Of a stretch of DNA of 64,000 bases, positions 9,986 through 18,875 are shown one piece after another. The stretch is from Cordia subcordata. Taxonomy: Eukaryota > Streptophyta > Magnoliopsida > Boraginales > Cordiaceae. The stretch covers positions 1,674,001 through 1,738,000 of the forward strand of contig JAPTOF010000030.1 in NCBI GenBank assembly GCA_028554755.1. The letters run 5' to 3'. Under the pieces are notes generated by a model. The model saw only the letters and a program-made list of their open reading frames with translations. It was not told where the DNA came from and searched no databases. Position 1 is the first letter of the stretch. Every line of letters begins with the position of its first letter. The position numbers and the translations under genes were made by a program.

Positions 9986-11270
9986 CCCAAACCTAAGTTT
10001 ACCTCTAAAGTCAATACAAAGGGTTGCCTAAGGAATTGACTTGCTATCACGGTTAGCTTAAGAAGCATGAACGGGGTGTTCCTGTTATGGAGAGATCCTC
10101 AAGTCTCTTCGGATCCTCCCTCTACTCATAAAGGGCCTCGAACCTTGTAGGAAGTTCCCGAGTAGCTGAACCACCACTAGCCTAAGATTCTAACGCACGC
10201 ACTCGGGATGTTGAGATTTCGTGCCCCCTCAACTAACGTAGCTTCTCCAACATGCACAAAGCCTCAAAGACAAGAAGAGAGAGAATATACATACAAAATG
10301 GCATATAAAAAGCCTTATTTACATATCTACATAGAGGATAGTTTGTGCTAAGTTGACATTGTGTCACTTATGCACTTATTCACAAAACTTTTTGGTGCCT
10401 TTGGCTTTTTTCTCATTTTCACTTTTTTTTTATGTTTTTGCACCTTTTTGCTTTTTTTTTAATTGTTTTTGGATTTTTCATGCTTTGCATTGCATTCACA
10501 CAAAAAGAAAAGAAAAAGAAAGGCATTAGCACATAAAAAAGAACCAATCAAGGAAAGGCCGTCATATTAACAACCCTTTTTCAACACTTTTTCCTACCAA
10601 GCTATGGGGTGGCTACAAGGGTATTCTTAAAGGTCGTCACTCTCCACAACTTTCAAGGGCATCCCCTCCAAGACCTGATTGTCAATCCACTACATTCACT
10701 TCCCCATAATGCAACTCATATTTACCAATCAATTAAATCAATCATAAAAGCTAACACTCCAATCAACCAAGAGACAAATGACTCTACATGCATCAAAATG
10801 GAAAAATTTTCACCATTTTAAGCACATAATACAATCTACCCTAAGCAAGATATATAACAAGAAAACCAAACTCCCACACCCCCAAACCTAAACTTTGCTT
10901 GTCCTCAAGCAAATAGATCAAAACATATAAACAAGCAAATTGGCATTACAAAACAAGTAAGGGTGGCGGGGATGGGGTAAAAACATGGGGAACAAGTGGA
11001 GAAAGGATAGACACAACCTTGCATTTTCTTCAAAGCTTTTCATGCCAATGATAAATCACCATACTACTAATCCTGTGACTCACAATTCACAAACACTCAT
11101 AAAGAAAACAAGATTAGTAGCATTGCCTATGCATGCTTGCATTGGCATGTGCAATAATGAGCAATGGTATACCTTATGGGACAAAGGATTGGGGTTCAGC
11201 ACTTTGGTTTGGGTGCAAGAAAGAGAAAGAAAATAGAAGAAAGGAAAATGAACAAGTGCAAAATTGCAAA
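9986..11270 (-). other. Gypsy-1 3' non-coding internal region with a second polypurine-tract-like module
   Basis: About 1.3 kb without recognisable coding sequence. The first half (to about 10500) matches 7398-7906 of Gypsy-2 and the second half matches 17480-18250 of Gypsy-2. At 10875-10912 the stem TTGCTTG/CAAGCAA and the tract TTTAGGTTTGGGGGTGTGGGAG (minus strand) repeat the terminal hairpin plus polypurine arrangement. Confidence 0.65.
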
Positions 11271-11277
11271 AATTTAA

Positions 11278-11410
11278 CCTAGGTTGCCTCCTAGTAGCGC
11301 TAACCACAACGCCATCAGCCAGGCAATCATCAATTCATTCCTAAATGTCTAGGGTGTCTCCTAGTAGCGCTGGATTTAACGCCTCCAGTCGGGCAGTAAT
11401 GTTAGGGCCA
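11278..11410. repeat. About 70-bp tandem repeat at the end of the Gypsy-1 coding region
   Basis: Two degenerate copies (from about 11278 and 11347) share 'ctagg.tg.ctcctagtagcgct', followed by 'aacgcc' and 'gggca'-type blocks. A motif of this kind (minus sense: AGCGCTACTAGGAGGCAACC) is familiar at the 3' edge of coding sequence in Athila/Tat elements. Gypsy-2 keeps the first copy up to 18261, where LINE-E takes over. Confidence 0.55.
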
Positions 11411-12660
11411 ATAATGCTTGTAGTCTTTGAGCACAGATCGGCATACAAACCTGTCAAGGCACAACTCAGAAGAAAAAGGATCATGTGGTATAAGATCAAT
11501 CAAATCATGAACATCATTATCCTTTTTAAGCACACATGAAAAAGGGATAAAAAAGAAGCCCGACACATCAAATATAGAAGAAGAATGCTCCAAGGTGTCA
11601 TAGGGCATGGAAAAATCTAAAGATCTAAGTCCCTTGGTCTTCTCCAATCCTATCCCAGCAAGCTCGGTTTCCATCACTAACCATCCTATTGCTTTCTTTT
11701 GATGATCAGGGCTACCAACACCCTCTTCCCATGGGTTAATGAAGGATCTAAAGCATAAAGAATGGGGGAAGTATGAACAAGCCTTGCATAAAAGTGCTTC
11801 AAATAGGAAGGCATAAAAATGTGCTCAATAGGGAAAGACCTAATGGGAGGAAGGAGGAAAGAATAATCAAATGAAATGGGATTGGATGAGATGGAATCAA
11901 AGGAAGAGCAAAAAGGAATGGGCCCAATAGAGAAAGAATCAAAAGTAGAGGTCATAGGTTCACTCTCACTAAGGGCCGACTTGTATTTATCCATGAAACG
12001 GTTCACCTCATCAAGCATTTCCTTAGTAAAGAGTTTAGAAGAAGGTTCCAATAAGGATTCATCAAAACACCTAAGGACCCACATATCCTGATCTCTAGTT
12101 CCTCAATCTTTTCTTTAAGGGTCTTCATGTATTTATCATTTACTCCAACATCGAAACCTACAACTCTAATGGACCCATCGAGCCTAGAATCAAAGATAGG
12201 CATGATGCTCTCCTCAATGGGTGTCTTTAAATCCACTCTAGCTAATATCTTGTCAAATGCTTCAATAAATTCATCACTAACAGATATCTTCTCACAACTG
12301 CATTCTTTAATACAAGATTCCATCACATGCACCTTAAAACCTCTATTTTCATCTCCTCCTTCAAGATTAATACTATGTGTGCAATCATAATGGTCCATGC
12401 CTCTCATATCAAGATTGAAAGAATTAACCTCAAAGGACTCATTAAGCCTAGAATCATCATCCCTAGAACTAGGGGCTATGTATCCTCGCACGAAGGTCTC
12501 TTGATCAAGGCTAGGTAAGATGCCCTTAAGCTTTCTCAATTCATCATTCTCGATCATGGACTCCTCAACATTGCCCTCAACAAATGGGTCTATTACCTTG
12601 ACCATAAAGCAATCTTCCTTATCATTTTCTCCATCTATCACCTTGACCATAAAGCAATCT
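11402..12660 (-). pseudogene. Gypsy-1 unrecognised acidic ORF region downstream of protease
   Basis: Where RT should follow the protease, the minus strand has a long acidic reading frame (within 12003-12878) that continues, after frame changes, in 11686-12084 and 11402-11677. Visible features: a D/E-E-D-C-F-M-V-K-V-I-D repeat unit, an E-rich stretch with a possible coiled coil (about K-Y-M-K-T-L-K-E-K-I-E-E-L-E-I), and Ser/Pro/Phe-rich runs. No YxDD, RNase H or integrase residues are seen. The beginning resembles the acidic protease-RT linker of Athila elements; the rest I do not recognise. Confidence 0.55.
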
Positions 12661-12690
12661 TCCTCATCATTTTCTCCACCTATACTAACC
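12593..12690. repeat. 45-bp in-frame tandem repeat in the protease-linker ORF
   Basis: Two adjacent copies of 'ccttgaccataaagcaatct' plus 'tcct.atcattttctcca' encode the same 15-residue unit (G-E-N-D-x-E-D-C-F-M-V-K-V-I-D) twice on the minus strand. The period is a multiple of three, so the frame is kept. The copies differ by about two bases. Confidence 0.85.
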
Positions 12691-13127
12691 TTGTTCATTA
12701 CCTCTGCCACTTTCATGGAAGACCTCAAATTCCCAAATTTCATTTCTAACAGCCTCGACCTACAATGAATGATAGCATCTATAGTAGCAAGGAAGAGGCA
12801 ACCTAAGAGAACGGGAGTGGAATGCCTAGAGTCATGACCTACATTCATATCAAGCACTATGAAATATACGGGGTACACAAACTCTCCTACCTAAACTAGC
12901 ACATCTTCTACTACTCTCCTAGGTCTCCTCTCAGATTGATCAGCTAACTGAAGGGTAACATGCGTGGGGGACAAGTCTCCTATACCTAGCTGCTGGTAGA
13001 CTGAGTAGGGAATGAGGTTCACATTGGACCCTGAGTCTAGCAAGGCATGATTAATCTGGGTCTCTTGAATCCTACAAGGAATAGTGAAAGTTCCGGGGTC
13101 ACTTATCTTGGCCTGAAGGCCTGAAGT
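12660..13127 (-). pseudogene. Gypsy-1 aspartic protease
   Basis: The minus strand encodes K-I-S-D-P-G-T-F-T-I-P-C, then the catalytic A-L-L-D-S-G-S-N-V-N, then a flap region, and L-L-G-C-L-F-L-A-T-I-D-A-I-I (normally LLGRPFLATA). This is a retropepsin-type domain that cleaves the Gag-Pol polyprotein. The catalytic D-S-G is kept, but at least one in-frame stop (just after V-V-E-D-V-L-V) interrupts the domain, and the segment to 13127 is out of frame with the upstream open stretch. Confidence 0.75.
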
Positions 13128-14071
13128 TCAAATGCTACTCACCTTCTCCGTAAGCTTCAACTTCTTCAGCATAGTTGATGTCCTACGCTTCCTTGCACAG
13201 AGGTCTTTGAAAAACTTAGAGTAGGAAGGAATAGAACGGACTGCATCTATCAAAGAAAGATTGACCTTTAGGTCTTTGAGATGCTCTAAGACTCTGAGAA
13301 ACCTAGTATCCTCATTAGGTGAAGACTTCTCTAAGGCAGAAGGATAAGGAACTCTAGGCTCAATATCCTTAGACTCATGGGAATCAATAATAGGCTCTTT
13401 TCCCTCCCGATGTTTGCGAGAAGTACTCTCTTCCTGGTCTCTAATGAGCTCAACTATCTCTATGATCTTTCTCAACAGGGCTATGGCTAGGCTCTCTAAT
13501 CTCAAAAGGACCACTAGGTGCTGGCTCTGTATATTCAACTCCTATCCTATTGTCCACTATCCTACCACTCCTAAGAGTGGTAACAGCCTTAGCCTGGGCT
13601 AGATGGGGATAAGTGGGGTCAGAGAAGGAACAGGACTGCTCTCTAGGGTTAACCTCTGGCTAAGAAGGCAATTTCCTAGCGTCTCTAGTGCTCATTTGGC
13701 TGGCAAGCTGCCCTAATTGTGCCTCCATCCTAGCCATTGGTTCTTGATTTTGTTGAATAATCTGCATTAAAAGATCTACCCTCATCGTGAAAAGACTGTG
13801 GAACAGGTGTAGATTGTGCGGAAAGGGCTGGGGTGGGTGGTATAGGGAGTGCCTAAGGCTGAGGAACACTAGGAAGTCTAGCCTGGTTCTCATTATGAAA
13901 CCCTAGAGGTTTAGCAAGACGAGGTCTCTACTGGAATAGGGCCTAGGACTGGGGATAGAAAGACTCAAACTGATCCTAACGCCATGAAGATTTTGGGTTG
14001 TCCCTCCAACCCGAATTATATGTGTTCGAGTAAGGATTGTATTCTCGTGAGTACCCCTGTGTGGCATAGAC
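13128..14071 (-). pseudogene. Gypsy-1 gag C-terminal half
   Basis: Reading on from gag the minus strand gives Y-S-N-T-Y-N-S-G-W-R-D-N-P, an Athila/Tat gag landmark, then at 13660-13893 a short coiled stretch (I-I-Q-Q-N-Q-E-P-M-A-R-M-E-A-Q-L-G-Q-L-A-S-Q-M-S), and at 13128-13538 the P-S-Y-S-K-F-F-K-D-L-C block that precedes protease in this lineage. Several in-frame stops and at least one frameshift break it. Confidence 0.7.
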
Positions 14072-15178
14072 TCACTCCTGAATAAACTCGAGAAACTGCG
14101 GTGCTAGGGGGCAAGCTACGGTCTCGTGAGTAGACTCAGAACATAATGAACATACTTCAACCACTGATGGGATGGAGGATGAACCTATAGGACTAGTCCT
14201 ATGACCTTGTGAAGAGAGGCTCAAAGTGATGAATTGATCTAGCTTACGCGTCAATGCTTTAACCTCGGCGGGCAAATCGGAAGAAATCCCTACCTCATGA
14301 ATACCTTTTCCATTAGTTCCTCGATTAGACCTATCCATAGCAGTGTTTTGAAAAGAGTTCTTGGCCAATAAATCCATTTTATCCCAAGCTTCACTTGGTC
14401 TCAAATTATAGAATCCACCATCGGTTGCGGCATTCACCATCATTCTATTTTGCTCATTCAATCCTCTAAAGAAATATTGAAGAAGGTCATAAATGCTATA
14501 CCCGTGATGTGGACATTGCCTAAGAAGTTCATTAAACCTCTCCCAAGCCTTATGGAAAGTCTCTAAGTCATGTTGGGAGAAGGTCATAATGGAAGCCTTA
14601 AGGTCGGCGGTCTTAGCTATGGGAAAGAACTTTTGGTAAAAACTAGATTGAAAATCATTCCAAGATGTAATGCAACCGCTAGGTAATGAATGATACCATG
14701 ACCTAGCCTTTTCCTTAAAGGAAAGCGGGAACAACTTAAGGCGAATGGCTTCTTGAGGCACGTTGGGAAAGTGAAGAGTGGAACTTATCTCTACAAAATC
14801 TCTGATGTGGTCCAAGGGACTCTCATTGCTCCTCCCATAAAAGAAAGGAAGTATCGCCAACATGCTATGCTTAATCTCCAAATTAGCTTTCCCCAACCCC
14901 AGAATATGGATAGCCAAGTTAGGCTTAAAGGCATTGGGGAGGAAGAATTGCCTAAGCATGGGCTCATCATCTATGGGTGGGTTTGGCCTAAGGGGCTCTT
15001 GTACACATGGGTGTTCGTGCGGAGAAACGGGATGCATAGGGTGAAAGGGAGGAGGAGGATTAGCAGGATCGGCCATTTCTCCTAAAAGATCTCCTAAATT
15101 CCTAAAGTGACGAACAATTCTCTCAGGCTCAAGATGTAAAGAGACTAGAGGATTCCGAAGAGAACACCTACTAAGCAT
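14072..15178 (-). pseudogene. gag: Gypsy-1 gag N-terminal half (Retrotrans_gag + zinc knuckle), 368-codon open stretch
   Basis: Capsid protein of an Athila-like element. The N-terminus is Pro-rich; residues about 120-230 form the Retrotrans_gag domain (L-x-L-F-P-x-S-L-x-x-x-A-x-x-W-Y-x-S-L-P, F-x-x-x-F-F-P, and a C-terminal Q-Y-F-x-x-G-L); near residue 340 is a CX2CX4HX4C knuckle (C-S-L-C-S-E-S-T-H-E-T-V-A-C). The ORF begins at 15178, but M-A-D-P about 34 residues later may be the true start. A TGA after I-Q-E ends the open stretch, while the same frame beyond it still encodes gag, so this is an in-frame nonsense mutation. Confidence 0.8.
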
Positions 15179-15440
15179 ACAAAGCTAAACCTAATCTCCT
15201 TCCACTTCTTGCAACCCCCGAAACTTCACACATCCTAAAACTACAACAAACAAAACACAATCCTAAAATTACTAAAACAAGAAAGTAAACTACTCAAAAT
15301 AAGCAAAAACAATGAGCAAGTAAACTAGGAAACAAAGGTAAATTCAAGATAACAACTACTAAGCAAACTAAGCAAAAGAAGTAAAACAAAAAAAGTAACT
15401 ATCTAAAGGACACAAATAAAGCAAACAAACGACCGTGCCT
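15179..15440 (-). other. Gypsy-1 leader between primer site and gag
   Basis: An A-rich (plus strand) region of about 260 bp with no ORF worth calling. In minus sense it lies between the primer-binding site and gag, where packaging and dimerisation signals would be expected; no specific structure could be assigned by eye. Confidence 0.5.
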
Positions 15441-15457
15441 CTCCGGCAACGGTGCCA
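15441..15457 (-). promoter_or_regulatory. Gypsy-1 primer-binding site (tRNA-Asp type)
   Basis: Minus strand TGGCACCGTTGCCGGAG, six bases after the end of the 5' LTR. It matches the 3' end complement of plant tRNA-Asp (TGGCGCCGTTGCCGGGG) with two mismatches, the primer typical of Athila/Tat gypsy elements. Confidence 0.8.
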
Positions 15458-15463
15458 AAAACT

Positions 15464-17474
15464 TGATGCTTCTTGCTAATTAAGCACTAAGCCTTAATTA
15501 AAAGCCTGCATGTGCACAGGTCGTGTAGTCTAATGTGCAAAAGCAAGGTCGATCCCTCAAGGAGGCGGAAAATGGGGAATGAAAGCTAAATCTGTGTCCT
15601 AGAAAACTAGAAAGAAGATAAGCTAAACTAAGAATTCATTTTGGTCATTTTAGATGTGAAGGGAGGTCAAAGTAAATTAAACTATTCTAAAAAACTAAAT
15701 AAAATAAAGATAAGAGAAAACAAGAAAGTAAAAAGGGAATTAACATAAGAAATAGGACAATGGGTGAAATCCGCTTAACTATGGGTGATTTGGGTATTCA
15801 CTTTGCTATGGGAATAACTTTGATGGTTTACTCTAAGATGGGTGCTCTAAGCTAGGAATCTAATCAACCTCTCCTCCAACCCCTAGACTCGGTGCGAGTC
15901 TATCCCTAGGTGCTAGCTACCTAGAAGTATAGCGTGGTCCTTATGAACTAGGGCACGGATTAGCTAATTACGTTCCTAGGTGATGATAATTGGTCTTACC
16001 CTAGGTTCTAACTCATTGGCTGGGTTTAAAGCTAAGAACTAGGCTTCCTAAGGTCAATTAAGCTAGCTCGACACTTATTGGCTGGGTTTAAAGCCAAAGG
16101 AGACTAAACTAGGCCTAATTACTGGTGAAGCACCCCCAATCATAGCATCATGCAAGCAGGATTTAATAATAAAGCACATCATACATGTTCTCGAGCATGG
16201 TACAAATGAATATAAATCATATTCTAGTACTAAATACTTAGACATATTTAGGTCATACCAATTTACGCATTATAATCCAACATGCATGCCATAGAAGCTA
16301 AACTTGATATTAAGGTATGTAAAAACACACATAGGCATGTATAGCTACAAGACCCACTTGATGGGATCACTACATAGACACCTAGACATGTTCATGTAAT
16401 GATTTAAAAGTGTTAAATAGCAATCAAGCCTCTAAATATATATGTTCTTTCACCTAGGCATATCAACAAACCCATAGACATGTATGTAAGTAGCCATTGA
16501 AGCATTAAGAGCAAACACATATATTAAACCATCAAAATCTCATAGCAAAGTAATACTCAATCAACCCATAATACAAGCCTCAATCACCCATAAAAGATCT
16601 ATTCTAATATAGAGAAAACTAAGTACAAAAGGAGAAAGATGAACCTCCCTTTCATGCTTAGCTTTGCTCTTCAAATCCTTGTCTTGATATTGAAATTACA
16701 AGTGTTAAAACCCTAATTACAAGCTTGGATCTAGGTGTATTTATGTGTGGTTTAGTGTGTGAAAGGTGGTTTTAAGTGGATTTTGGGTTTAGGGAAATTG
16801 GGTGTTTGATTTGGGTGTTTTCCTTAGAAGTGGCCGAAAAGTGGCTTAAATAGAGCTGTTAACGCATCCAGTCGGGGGCCTAGCCGGTCGACCGGCTTTG
16901 GGGCCAAGTCATCCGGCCAAAATTGGCCCAGACTCTAATCTAGCCGGTCGACCGGCTTGGTCGTCCGGCCTACACAGAGGCTAACCAGTCTTGATAGTAT
17001 AATGGTCATATCTTGCTCGTTTTAGCTCCGATTAGCGCACCATTTTTTCTATGGCTTCATGTCATTGTGGGGGATCTCCCAAGCCATTGTTTGCAACCTA
17101 AAACATATCCAAAATTTGTCCATGTCCGTTTTAGGTTGTAAGATTCGAATTGGGCTCACGTTGCGTTCGGTTTCGCCTCGGTCGCTCCTTCTTTCGCCCA
17201 GCCACTTCCAAAAGCACTTTTCTTCATTCCTTTGCGTCCAAAACACCCTTGGCTTTGTTCCACACTGTAAGCACCCTCAATTAAGCTCTAATTATCTCTC
17301 CAAACCACACCAAAAACAAGCAAAAAATGCGCATTAGTATAGCATTTAAATCTTTACTTCAACTATGAACATTTAAACCTTAATATGCACAATGCTAATA
17401 CATTAAATGAAGCTCAAAACACCTCAAAACAAGTATGTACATGCAATAGATAAACACACAAAACAAACACATCA
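15464..17474 (-). repeat. Gypsy-1 5' LTR
   Basis: 2,011 bp with the same TGATGC and ACATCA ends as the 3' LTR; it is shorter mainly because of small deletions near 17390. Promoter-like elements are a palindrome cluster at 16869-16970 and a TATA-like CTATTTAAG (minus sense) at 16846-16854. This LTR would drive the element RNA toward gag. Confidence 0.9.
16869..16970. promoter_or_regulatory. GTCGAC palindrome cluster in the Gypsy-1 5' LTR
   Basis: Two perfect copies of AGCCGGTCGACCGGCT (near 16882 and at 16942-16957) with GTCCGGC-type half sites behind them. The second copy plus its half site (16942-16969) is identical base for base to 33168-33195 in the unrelated Copia-S LTR. Confidence 0.8.
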
Positions 17475-17479
17475 TATTC

Positions 17480-18261
17480 ACAAAAAGAAAAGAAAAAGAA
17501 AGGCTTAGGCACATCAAAAGGAACCAATCAAGAAAGAGGCACTCACATCAACGACCCTTTTCCAACACTCTTTCCTACCAAGTTATAGGGTGGCTACATA
17601 AGTCATTCTTAAAGGTCCTCACTCCCCACAACTTTGAAGGGCATCTCTTCCAAGACTTAGTTTTCAAACCACTTTATTCATTTCCCCATAATGCATCTCA
17701 TCTTCAAAAATCAATAGAGTCCATCACAATAGCCAGCACAACGATCAACAAAGAAATAAATGACTCTACATGCATCAAAAATTGAAAAATTTTCACCATT
17801 TTTAAGCTGATAATGCAATCTACCCTAAGCAAGATATATAACAAAAAAACCAAACTCCCATACCCCCAAACCTAAACTTTTCTTGTACTCAAGCTAGTAG
17901 AGCAAAACACTTAAACAAGCAAATTGGCATTACAAAGCAAGTAAGGGTGGCAGGGATAGGGGAAAAACATAGGGAACAAGTGGAGCAAGAATAGACACAA
18001 CCTTGAATTTTCTTCAAAGCTTTCCATGCCAATGATAAATCATCATACTACTAACCCTATGACTCACAATTCACAAACACTCACAAAGAAAACAAGATTA
18101 GTAACATTGCCTATGCATGTGCAATAATGAGCAATGGTGTATCTTATGGGACAAAGGATCGAGATTCAACACTTTGGTTTGGGTGCAAGAAAGATAAAAG
18201 AAAGAAAATAAAAAGAAACAAATGTAAGACAAATGCAAAACTGCAAAATTGAACCTAGGTT
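17480..18261 (-). other. Gypsy-2 3' internal region, right part
   Basis: Continuation of Gypsy-2 beyond the Gypsy-1 insertion, matching 10500-11290 of Gypsy-1, including a decayed internal hairpin/polypurine module near 17862-17900. It ends at 'cctaggttgcctcc', where the sequence switches abruptly to the RT gene of LINE-E. No gene. Confidence 0.75.
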
Positions 18262-18666
18262 GCCTCCTTTCTTTTTCCAAGTTATTGAGCATGCATATGA
18301 GAACTTCTGTACATAAAACAAAGAGATATGGAGAGAAATGGTCACATTGTCTTGTGCCATTTGCACCCTTGAAATACCCTTCAAGGCTACCATTGAGAGC
18401 AATAGACAAGAATGGGGATGAGACACAAGCCATAATCCAGGCCACAAATTTGTAGGGGAAGCCAAAGGCAAGGAGGGTGTTCTCAATGAAAACCCAATTC
18501 AAGGAATCAAAAGCCTTCATAGTGTCAACCTTGAGAGCATATCTAGGAGAAATATGACTTCTTGAGTAGCCTTTAAGGAGTTCATGAGCAATAAGGATGT
18601 TTTCGTTAATGAGCCTATCCTTAATGAAAGCTGATTGTCTCCATGATATCAAATTTGGGAGGCAAG
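18262..18666 (-). pseudogene. LINE-E ORF2, middle of RT (part lying left of the LINE-F insertion)
   Basis: Minus-strand RT segment with QSAFIKDRLI, A-H-E-L-L, K-A-F-D-S-L-N-W, F-G-F-P, and N-G-T-R-Q-C-D-H-F-S-P-Y-L-F (normally RQGDPLSP). It stops at L-N-N-L-E, before the active site, where Gypsy-2 sequence begins. It continues at 51553-51804 in the same frame once LINE-F and one copy of the target duplication are taken out, so both pieces are one gene. The open frame to 18098 runs on into Gypsy sequence and is a chimera. Confidence 0.85.
18652..18666. repeat. Target-site duplication of LINE-F, left copy
   Basis: AATTTGGGAGGCAAG here and AATTTAGGAGGCAAG at 51553-51567, directly behind the LINE-F poly(A). 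A length of 15 bp is normal for target-primed reverse transcription. The duplicated bases encode part of the LINE-E RT (C-L-P-N-L). Confidence 0.9.
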
Positions 18667-18875
18667 TGGGTTTTTCTATCTCTAGCATGGGAAATCCTCC
18701 TTCTTCTCTCTACCCCTCTTGAACCCACCACCTTTCTCCACCTCCATCCACCACAAAAAATCTCCATTCATCCATCATCCATCTCTACATTCATCTTTTA
18801 CCTTGTTTTTGCAACCCCAACCTTTGTTACCTTCTCACCTTTCTTTACTCGACCCTTATCCTCTTTTGGTTTTCC
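18667..18875 (+). other. LINE-F 5' leader
   Basis: C- and T-rich leader with 'cttctctctacccctcttgaa'-type sequence shared with the LINE-G leader (22650-22700). Plant LINEs use internal promoters in this position; none can be pinned down by eye. Confidence 0.5.

Larger units (their letters stand above)
7907..17474 (-). mobile_element. Gypsy-1, Athila-like LTR retrotransposon lacking RT and integrase
   Basis: A structurally complete 9.6-kb minus-strand element: 5' LTR (15464-17474), tRNA-Asp-type primer site, gag and protease remains, a long 3' non-coding region, polypurine tract and 3' LTR (7907-9947), with a 5-bp target duplication. The LTRs are alike but carry scattered differences (six in the first 120 aligned bases, fewer after). 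Reverse transcriptase, RNase H and integrase motifs are absent from the 5.5-kb internal region, so it would need an autonomous partner. It inserted into Gypsy-2, a relative. Confidence 0.9.
6029..18261 (-). mobile_element. Gypsy-2, older Athila-like LTR element (fragmented), host of Gypsy-1
   Basis: What remains on the minus strand is a 3' LTR (6029-7359) cut at its distal end by LINE-D, the 3' internal region (7360-7906), and after the Gypsy-1 insertion the next 0.8 kb (17480-18261). The two internal halves join without gap when Gypsy-1 and its 5-bp duplication are removed, and match the equivalent region of Gypsy-1 (9948-11290). All coding sequence has been lost at 18261, where minus-strand LINE-E begins. 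Confidence 0.8.

Noticed and set aside
12127..12768. Plus-strand ORFs of 63-87 codons
   Set aside because: Antisense shadows of the longer Gypsy-1 protease-linker frame on the minus strand.
14753..15085. 110-codon plus-strand ORF
   Set aside because: It lies antisense to the well-supported Gypsy-1 gag domain and has no recognisable feature.
16942..16957. SalI-containing palindrome as a cloning-vector remnant
   Set aside because: It occurs many times with graded decay, at matching places in several LTRs, which vector contamination would not produce.
18098..18688. 196-codon minus-strand ORF as one protein
   Set aside because: Residues after L-N-N-L-E are Gypsy-2 non-coding sequence and the first six come from the LINE-F leader, so the ORF is a chimera of three elements.
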